A stretch of 11,507 nt of DNA from assembly GCA_018267795.1 (NCBI GenBank), contig JAFDXS010000028.1:1-11507 (forward strand), written 5' to 3'. The DNA is from Bacteroidota bacterium (GTDB taxonomy: Bacteria; Bacteroidota; Bacteroidia; Chitinophagales; Chitinophagaceae). Position numbers and translations under genes: made by a program. Shown one piece after another: positions 5,987-11,507 of the stretch. The stretch's first letter is position 1; every line of letters starts with the position of its first letter. Under the pieces are notes generated by a model that worked only from the letters and a program-made list of their open reading frames with translations, was not told the DNA's origin and did no database searches.

Positions 5987-8401
5987 ATGATTGTTTCTTA
6001 CAAATGGCTGCTTGAGTATCTGCCGGAGCCCCTGGCTATAGAGGAATTGAGCAAAATACTCACATCTATAGGGCTGGAAGTAGAAGGTACAGAGGCGGTG
6101 GAAGCGGTAAAAGGTGGTTTGGAGGGCCTGGTGACAGGCGAAGTGCTTACCTGCGAAAAGCACCCGAATGCAGATAAACTGAAAGTAACTACCGTAAATG
6201 TAGGTACAGGAACCCCTTTGCACATAGTTTGCGGTGCTCCTAACGTGGCCGCCGGGCAAAAAGTGATCGTGGCGGTTGTGGGTACAACAGTACATCCTAC
6301 TGAAGGTGAACCCTTCCTGATAAAGAAAGCTAAGATAAGGGGCGAGGAAAGTGAAGGTATGATATGTGCCGAAGACGAAATAGGCCTTGGAAAAAGCCAT
6401 GCAGGTATTATGATATTGCCTGAAGACACGCCCGTAGGGCTCGCTGCGAAGGTATATTTTAATATTCCTGAAACGGACCATGCAATACATATAGGCCTGA
6501 CACCCAATCGCTCAGATGCCATGAGCCATATAGGCGTGGCAAGGGATGTGTGTGCTTATCTTACTCATCATAAGGGCAAAAAGTATGTGGTGCGCCAGCC
6601 TGAAATAAACCTACCGGCAAAAGGCAATACAAGCATAGATATAAAAGTAAACATAGAAGCAGCAGAAGCCTGCCCGAGATATACCGGTATTAGCATAGCT
6701 AACGTAAAAATAGGTCCTTCGCCGGAATGGCTGCAGCAAAGACTGGCGGCTATAGAGCTTCGCCCTATAAATAATGTAGTAGATATAACGAATTATGTAT
6801 TACATGAATATGGCCAGCCCCTACATGCTTTTGATGCCGATAAGATAAAAGGAAAAACGGTGAATGTGAGCCTGCTGCCTGAAGGGTCGAAATTCGTGAC
6901 ACTGGATGGTAAGGAAAGAAGCCTGAAAGCCAGCGACCTGATGATATGCGATGCAGAAGAAGGAATGTGTATAGCAGGCGTATTTGGTGGTTTGCATAGC
7001 GGCGTAAGCGATAGTACTACTAATATCTTCCTGGAGAGCGCTTATTTCAATCCGGGTTTTATAAGACGTACTTCTTTGCATCATGGGCTGAGAACGGACG
7101 CTGCCACGCATTTTGAAAAAGGCGTGGACATGAATAACGTGCTGCCTGCCCTGAAACGCGCAGCAGCATTAATAACTGAAATAGCCGGTGGTAGTATTGC
7201 ATCTGAAATAATAGATGTATATGTGAAACCTGTAGAGCAGGTGACAGTGGATGTAAGCTATGCTTATATTCAAAAGCTAAGTGGCAAGGACTATTCTGCC
7301 GGGGCTATAAAGGACGTATTGCTTGCCCTTGGTTTCGAAATAGTGTCTGAAACACCCGATGGGTTGACTTTGAAAGTGCCATCTAATAAAACAGATGTAA
7401 AGCAGGCCGCAGATATAGTAGAGGAGGTGTTGCGTATAGACGGGTTGGACAATATAGCCATACCTGAAAAACTAAATATATCTCTGGTCAAAGCCTTGCC
7501 GAATGACAGGGACTCGAGGGAAAAGCTTGCCGAGCTGCTTTGTGGCATGGGCTTCCAGGAAATTGTTACTAACTCTATAGTAAACAGCAAGTTTTATCCT
7601 GAACGGAATGATCTTGTGCGTATGCTGAATAGCCTGACGGCAGAACTAGACGTAATGCGCCCATCGATGCTGGAAAGTGGTCTGGAGGTGATACAATATA
7701 ATTATAATCGCAAGAGCCAGGATCTGTCATTGTTTGAATTTGGCAGGGTGTATCGGCAGGAAGACGGGAAATACATAGAAGACCCGCAGCTTGCTTTATG
7801 GATAACAGGTAATGTACGCGCAGGCCACTGGAATAGTAAAGCCAGCACTGCCGACATATTTTACGTAAAAGGAGTAATAAATAACCTGCTGAAGCAAAGT
7901 GGCATCAGCAACGCTGCAGCAAGCTACGAAGATGGTAATGGCAACGTGAACATAAGCTGGAAATGGAAAAACCAGCCACTATGCAGCGCCATAAAAGTGC
8001 CTTCAAAACGTGCTGAGGAATTTGATATAAAGCAGGACGTGTACTTTGCAGTAATAAACTGGGCTGTTTGGCTCAAGGCTATGGAGGCCAATAAGATACG
8101 CTATAAAGAAGTGCCGAAGTTCCCTGCTGTGCAGCGTGACCTGGCTATAGTGCTGGACAGGGCGGTGTCTTACCAGCAGGTACAGCAGGTAACTGACCAG
8201 TTAAAGCTTGATGCACTGCAGTCGTTCGATCTTTTTGATGTGTTTGAAAGTGAAAAGCTCGGTGCGGGTAAGAAATCTTATGCCTTAAGTTATACTTTTC
8301 AGTTGCAGGATCGTACCTTGACAGATGTAGAAATAGAACAAGTGATGCAGCAGCTGACAGGCGCATATAAAACAAAACTGCAAGCACAAATACGCGAATA
8401 A
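5987..8401 (+). CDS. pheT: Phenylalanine--tRNA ligase, beta subunit
   Basis: 804 residues, the normal length for a bacterial PheRS beta chain. With the alpha chain PheS (not in the window) it forms the cytoplasmic alpha2-beta2 enzyme that charges tRNA-Phe with phenylalanine. Domains in order: N-terminal strand MIVSYKWLLEYLP; tRNA-binding OB fold (about 42-150) with CEKHPNADKL (56-65) and VCGAPNV (81-87); B3/B4 editing region (about 210-385) with HEYGQPLHAFD, GVFGGLHSGVSD and FEKGVD (376-381); B5 domain (about 415-490) with the acidic KTD..QAADIVEEVLR; catalytic-like core with MRPSMLESGLEVI and LFEFGRVY (582-589); C-terminal ferredoxin-fold anticodon-binding domain (about 709-803) starting at VPKFPAVQRDLAIVLD. 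Isoleucine is coded mainly by ATA. Its TAA overlaps the next ATG by one base (TAATG), indicating coupling. Confidence 0.98.
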   Translation: MIVSYKWLLEYLPEPLAIEELSKILTSIGLEVEGTEAVEAVKGGLEGLVTGEVLTCEKHPNADKLKVTTVNVGTGTPLHIVCGAPNVAAGQKVIVAVVGTTVHPTEGEPFLIKKAKIRGEESEGMICAEDEIGLGKSHAGIMILPEDTPVGLAAKVYFNIPETDHAIHIGLTPNRSDAMSHIGVARDVCAYLTHHKGKKYVVRQPEINLPAKGNTSIDIKVNIEAAEACPRYTGISIANVKIGPSPEWLQQRLAAIELRPINNVVDITNYVLHEYGQPLHAFDADKIKGKTVNVSLLPEGSKFVTLDGKERSLKASDLMICDAEEGMCIAGVFGGLHSGVSDSTTNIFLESAYFNPGFIRRTSLHHGLRTDAATHFEKGVDMNNVLPALKRAAALITEIAGGSIASEIIDVYVKPVEQVTVDVSYAYIQKLSGKDYSAGAIKDVLLALGFEIVSETPDGLTLKVPSNKTDVKQAADIVEEVLRIDGLDNIAIPEKLNISLVKALPNDRDSREKLAELLCGMGFQEIVTNSIVNSKFYPERNDLVRMLNSLTAELDVMRPSMLESGLEVIQYNYNRKSQDLSLFEFGRVYRQEDGKYIEDPQLALWITGNVRAGHWNSKASTADIFYVKGVINNLLKQSGISNAAASYEDGNGNVNISWKWKNQPLCSAIKVPSKRAEEFDIKQDVYFAVINWAVWLKAMEANKIRYKEVPKFPAVQRDLAIVLDRAVSYQQVQQVTDQLKLDALQSFDLFDVFESEKLGAGKKSYALSYTFQLQDRTLTDVEIEQVMQQLTGAYKTKLQAQIRE

Positions 8402-8676
8402 TGCAAGAACTACAGCTACTGAACGAAAAGCTGGACCTGCTGTTGAAAAAATACACAGCGCTGCAGGCAGAAAACGTGCGCCTGAAAGAGACTGTGTCTA
8501 AACAACTAAAATCAATAGAAGGTCTTAATAGCAAGTTGTCTTCGCTGGAGGAAAATATAGGTTCTGCCCAGATAGGAAAAGCTGTGATAAGCAATGAAGA
8601 AAAAAATGGCGTACGCAAGCAAATAGACAATGTGATTGGTGAAATAGATAAAATACTGAATACGCTGAATGACTAG
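8401..8676 (+). CDS. Small coiled-coil protein downstream of pheT (ZapB-like)
   Basis: 91 residues, almost wholly helical and charged, without signal peptide or membrane segment. Heptad-type leucine spacing runs from LNEKLDLLLKKYTALQAENVRLKETV (7-32) through IEGLNSKLSSLEENI (39-53). After a short break (GSAQIGKAVIS) a second helix, VRKQIDNVIGEIDKILNTL (71-89), ends the protein. The pattern resembles ZapB-like division-associated coiled coils. In many Bacteroidota, as I recall, a protein like this lies between pheT and zapA, which supports a cell-division role, but zapA does not follow here. The function is therefore an inference from shape and position. The ATG overlaps the pheT stop by one base, and its own TAG lies inside the first codons of the next gene. 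Confidence 0.8.
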   Translation: MQELQLLNEKLDLLLKKYTALQAENVRLKETVSKQLKSIEGLNSKLSSLEENIGSAQIGKAVISNEEKNGVRKQIDNVIGEIDKILNTLND

Positions 8677-9199
8677 GGGAGATAAAAGAGTAATCACAGC
8701 ATTGCTATTATTGATTTCTGTGGTATGGGTAGCCTGTACGCAAACAAGGCAGCCATGCGCACAGCCTAAAACGGTATATGTAAATGCCGGTTGTTATCAT
8801 GTAGTGGCAGATACTAATAAAGTAGCCATAGTTGCAGATACCTTATTGCCTAATCCGCTGGTAGGGGTAATAGATACAGCAGGCAAAGGAGCTTTATTCT
8901 ATTACGGACAAAGGAACCGCTCCCAGTTCTCTATGTTCCTCAATCCTAATTCTGATACCTGTAGGTGGTTTATAAATGCTGATTCTACATTTACGCCTAC
9001 TTCTTTTGATACGCTTACATTTGTTTATCAGAGCAAATTGCAGTTTTTGTCCAATGCCTGCGGATACACTTATTTTTACAATCTGCTGGGCGTGAGTACT
9101 ACTCATAATCACATAGATTCTATAATTCTTGAAAATACCAATGTGACAAGCAATGTCAATGTCGAGCATCTTAAGATATACATACATCCTAACTTTTAG
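8669..9199 (+). CDS. DUF6452-like putative lipoprotein
   Basis: 176 residues. The N-terminus MTRGDKRVITALLLLISVVWVAC has a basic start, a hydrophobic core and a Cys at 23, so lipoprotein export is likely, although W20 at the -3 position makes the lipobox imperfect. Residues after Cys23 (TQTR) are not the acidic surface-export signal of Bacteroidota lipoproteins, suggesting the periplasmic side of the outer membrane. Four further cysteines (30, 42, 98, 131) could form disulfides. The C-terminal half, with DTLTFVYQSKLQFLSNACGY (114-133), IDSIILENTNV and EHLKIYIHP, resembles what I remember of DUF6452, which commonly precedes a DUF6048 gene, as here. No biochemical function is known to me. Its ATG overlaps the previous stop by 8 nt (ATGACTAG), and its 3' end overlaps the next gene. 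Confidence 0.75.
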   Translation: MTRGDKRVITALLLLISVVWVACTQTRQPCAQPKTVYVNAGCYHVVADTNKVAIVADTLLPNPLVGVIDTAGKGALFYYGQRNRSQFSMFLNPNSDTCRWFINADSTFTPTSFDTLTFVYQSKLQFLSNACGYTYFYNLLGVSTTHNHIDSIILENTNVTSNVNVEHLKIYIHPNF

Positions 9200-9896
9200 C
9201 TTGCTGTTATTTGGGTGCCCGTATCAGTTGTTTGCACAGAGCAATACAGATACTACAGCAGCCGATACCACTGAAGCAGAAGTGAAGTTGCCGGAGGCGA
9301 CAAGCCATCAACTGGCTTTTTCGTTCGATGCTACACAACCTTTCATCAACAGTGCCAGCAGCATAAGGGAAGGCTATGAGTTCGCAATAGATTACTATCT
9401 GCACAAAGAGCTATACCTGGTGCTGGAGGGCGGCTGGGGTAGCGCGCACGTCAACTATACAGACCTCGCTTACAGCAGTAAGAACAGCTACTATGCTATC
9501 GGCATCAACAGATGCCTGATAAGCAGGCTTACACCTAATGACTGGGACATGGCATTTATGGGTGTACGTCTTGCGGCTGCACCTATTGAGCGCACTGCAG
9601 GTACCTATACTGTGGTAGATAGCTTTTGGGGTAGCTCATCAGGTACCATTGCTCCCAAAAACTTTGTAGGGGTGTGGGCAGAGATTACCGGCGGCATCAG
9701 GCTTGAGGTGGTTAAAGGTTTTTGTGTAGGCTGGAATATCAGGGGGAAATTCATGCTCGACGGCAAATCTTTTAAAGACTTGCCACCTACCTATATAGCA
9801 GGTTACGGCAAAGGAGACAAAGGCAGTGTATTCGACTTTAACCTGTACCTGACTTATGCTATAAGATGGAAGCGGCAGCATCCGCTATCTAAGTAA
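9153..9896 (+). CDS. DUF6048-like envelope protein, probable outer-membrane beta-barrel
   Basis: 247 residues from the ATG at 9153, or 245 from the ATG at 9159; no later ATG keeps the signal peptide. The N-terminus RYTYILTFSLLLFGCPYQLFAQS looks like a signal peptide cut after A28 (LFA-QS). A lipobox-like LFGC (19-22) is an alternative, but Pro at +2 makes it less likely. A Thr/Asp/Glu-rich linker follows (about 30-48). From about 50 onward come alternating strands rich in aromatic residues and Gly: YEFAIDYYLHKELYLVLEGGWG, SYYAIGINR, MGVRLAAAP, WAEITGGIRLEV, VGWNIRGKF, then YIAGYGKG and FDFNLYLTYAIRWKR near the end. This fits a small barrel and my memory of DUF6048. The function is unknown; pairing with the upstream lipoprotein suggests a joint envelope role. 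Its last 12 nt overlap the convergent T9SS cargo gene. Confidence 0.8.
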   Translation: MSMSSILRYTYILTFSLLLFGCPYQLFAQSNTDTTAADTTEAEVKLPEATSHQLAFSFDATQPFINSASSIREGYEFAIDYYLHKELYLVLEGGWGSAHVNYTDLAYSSKNSYYAIGINRCLISRLTPNDWDMAFMGVRLAAAPIERTAGTYTVVDSFWGSSSGTIAPKNFVGVWAEITGGIRLEVVKGFCVGWNIRGKFMLDGKSFKDLPPTYIAGYGKGDKGSVFDFNLYLTYAIRWKRQHPLSK

Positions 9897-11507
9897 TTCC
9901 ACATCGCCTTTCTTGCTTATGTGTCTTCCTTCCCGGCTTATGCCGTCAATGTAGTAGAAGTAAGTGCCTATAGGGCTGGGCACACCATTTAGTTTGCCAT
10001 CCCATCCAGGCCTTTGATTGCGCAATGCATAAAATATCAATTGGCCCCAGCGGTTGTATATTTCAAAATGCTCCAGTTGAAAACCACAATATTCTATTGG
10101 TTCCAGCAGGTCATTTCTACCATCGCCATTAGGCGAGAAAGCTGACGGTACAAATACATCTGCAATGTCTGATACATTTACCGTTACTGAGTCGCTAAGC
10201 AGGCAACCATGCATGTCTTTAGCCCGTACAATAAATTTTGTTGGTATTATTGGTGATACATTCGGGTCAGCACTCAGGCTGTCATCTACCAGGTTTGTTG
10301 GGTACCATTTGTATGAATAGCCATTGGTCACATGCAGTTGCACTGAAGGGTGAAGGCAGGAAACAAGATCACCATTATAAGCAATATCCAGTTTTCGAGT
10401 AGTATATACCGTTACTTTAATGCTGTCATTGGTTATGCAGTTGGTATCTATTCTTACGCTCACATAGTAAGTAGTAGTCTGTGTAGGGGAGGCTTTGGGC
10501 GTTTGAGAGTAGGGATTGTCCAGCCCTTCATTGGGTGTCCATTGATAAGATAGACCAGCACTTACCCATAGGGAAACCGTGTCTTTAGGACATAATGATG
10601 TATCGCTGCTCTTGCTTATAGCAGGCGGAAAATTATGCACATTTACAATTGCTGTTATAGAGTCGTTGCAGCCATTGGCATTTGAGACGTATAACTTTAC
10701 AGGATAAGAGTTGGGTTTGCTATACACATGGGTAACACTATCCCCCGCTTTTGCAGTACCATCGCCAAACTTCCAATAGTAGCTGCTGGCGCCTATTGAG
10801 CCCGCCAGGTCTTTCGCATTGAATGTTATTTTGCCGCTTTGGCATGGCTGCTGGTCAACGTTTATGCTATCCTTTATAGTTCCTACAGCCACATACACGC
10901 TGTCTGTTGAAAAACATATCTGCCTGAAGGAAATGTCATCTATTGCAAAGTCATTACCGCTCAGCGCAGTTTGCTGGTCTGTTACGCATATATCTATAGA
11001 AGTATTTGTTCCGCTATACCATACCACATGAAACTCTGTCCATATACCGGTGGTAGTAGGTAAATCCAGTGCGCTGCCCACCAATGTGCCGTTAATGGAA
11101 AACTGTAAAATAGCAGGATTGCCTGCACCTGACACGGTTACACCCCAGGCCGAAAAATCATAGTAAGTATTAGGGGTTACCGGAATTGTTTGGCACCAGA
11201 AGCTTACCGGGGCACTTGAGCCATTTACTACCATCATACTTCCTGTGCCTGTGGTATGGTCGGTTAAAGACACAAAACCCGGATGCACCAGGTTTGGATT
11301 AGTTGTTACTGAGTAAAATCCTTCAGGATATAATGAGCCCGAACCTGTTGTATCTCTGTATGACGAACTGAACCCGGTATTCCCACCGCTAAAATCGCCG
11401 TTATTTACCAGGTTGTTAGGGGTCAGAGATTTAATATCCAGTTTGTATAATACTGAACTTGCGCCTATAGAAAATGTGGGTGTAAGAGAGTTTGTATCAG
11501 ATACCCC
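9885..11507 (-). CDS. Secreted T9SS type B cargo, adhesin-like with PKD/Ig-like modules (5' end outside window)
   Basis: The frame is open to the right edge. A GTG at 11286-11288 could be taken as a start, but the preceding codons continue a recognisable domain (NNLVNNGDFSGGNTGFSSSY), so it is internal. 540 residues are visible. Residues about 31-195: a jelly-roll-like surface domain with NLVNNGDFS, DHTTGTGSMMVVNG and FAIDDISF, common at the N-terminal side of Bacteroidota surface proteins. About 215-292: PKD domain with YYWKFGDGT and VTHVYS. About 300-368 and 375-445: two Ig-like repeats (LCPKDTVSLWVSAGLSYQWTP; SCLHPSVQLHVTNGYSYKWYP). About 450-540: gliding-motility-associated C-terminal domain with FVPSAFSPNGDGRNDLLEP, FEIYNRWGQLIF, WDGKLNG, IGTYFYYI and KKGDVELLR, the type B sorting signal for export and surface attachment through the Por secretion system. 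The likely role is adhesion or gliding-related surface function; ligand unknown. Confidence 0.93.
   Translation of the reverse strand, partial: GVSDTNSLTPTFSIGASSVLYKLDIKSLTPNNLVNNGDFSGGNTGFSSSYRDTTGSGSLYPEGFYSVTTNPNLVHPGFVSLTDHTTGTGSMMVVNGSSAPVSFWCQTIPVTPNTYYDFSAWGVTVSGAGNPAILQFSINGTLVGSALDLPTTTGIWTEFHVVWYSGTNTSIDICVTDQQTALSGNDFAIDDISFRQICFSTDSVYVAVGTIKDSINVDQQPCQSGKITFNAKDLAGSIGASSYYWKFGDGTAKAGDSVTHVYSKPNSYPVKLYVSNANGCNDSITAIVNVHNFPPAISKSSDTSLCPKDTVSLWVSAGLSYQWTPNEGLDNPYSQTPKASPTQTTTYYVSVRIDTNCITNDSIKVTVYTTRKLDIAYNGDLVSCLHPSVQLHVTNGYSYKWYPTNLVDDSLSADPNVSPIIPTKFIVRAKDMHGCLLSDSVTVNVSDIADVFVPSAFSPNGDGRNDLLEPIEYCGFQLEHFEIYNRWGQLIFYALRNQRPGWDGKLNGVPSPIGTYFYYIDGISREGRHISKKGDVELLR

Noticed and set aside
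5984..6522. Two minus-strand frames of about 170 codons opposite pheT
   Set aside because: They are antisense to the conserved tRNA-binding domain of pheT, with cysteine- and aromatic-rich or serine-rich shadow composition and no recognisable features.
9885..11288. GTG at 11286-11288 as the start of the T9SS cargo gene
   Set aside because: The frame continues upstream without a stop to the window edge and encodes a recognisable part of the same surface domain (NNLVNNGDFS), so the real start lies outside the window.

Overview
The window looks like ordinary chromosomal DNA from a Bacteroidota, most likely Chitinophagaceae or a close relative. Evidence: a type IX secretion (T9SS) type B, gliding-motility-associated C-terminal domain at the right edge; Bacteroidota-restricted families (DUF6452/DUF6048-like pair, a GreA-like small protein); weak Shine-Dalgarno sites with AT-rich leaders; a TAnnTTTG-type promoter element; and heavy AUA use for isoleucine in pheT. 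No tRNA, rRNA, CRISPR array, insertion sequence or prophage gene was seen. The taxonomic call is inference from gene content, not from a search.

Layout, left to right. 1-413 (+): 3' part of a GNAT acetyltransferase cut by the window edge. 408-1370 (-): LpxR-type outer-membrane lipid A deacylase, tail-to-tail with the acetyltransferase. 1455-1997 (-): TspO/MBR membrane protein, followed by a clear intrinsic terminator. 2120-2572 (+): small GreA/GreB-like protein, divergent from tspO. 2575-3708 (-): cysteine desulfurase, convergent with the Gre-like gene. 3909-5567 (-): replicative helicase DnaB with an unusual C-terminal tail and its own terminator. 5568-5986: a 419-bp divergent intergenic region with dyads, a DnaA-box match and a 13-bp direct repeat. 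5987-9896 (+): a compact run of four overlapping genes, pheT, a coiled-coil protein, a DUF6452-like lipoprotein and a DUF6048-like envelope protein. 9885-11507 (-): a large secreted adhesin-like protein with PKD/Ig-like modules and a T9SS type B sorting domain, 5' end beyond the right edge.

The window mixes information-processing housekeeping genes (dnaB, pheT, cysteine desulfurase, Gre-like) with envelope genes (lpxR-like, tspO, DUF6452/DUF6048, T9SS cargo). The four genes after 5987 overlap by 1, 8 and 41-47 nt, so they are probably co-transcribed and translationally coupled. Three convergent pairs share or nearly share their stop-codon regions.

I found no convincing new multi-gene defence or mobile system. 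The most interesting signal is the tail of DnaB. After the RecA-like ATPase core comes a glycine-rich, low-complexity linker ending in DDDIPF, the same acidic tip that ends E. coli SSB. This suggests the helicase carries its own SSB-type recruitment peptide.
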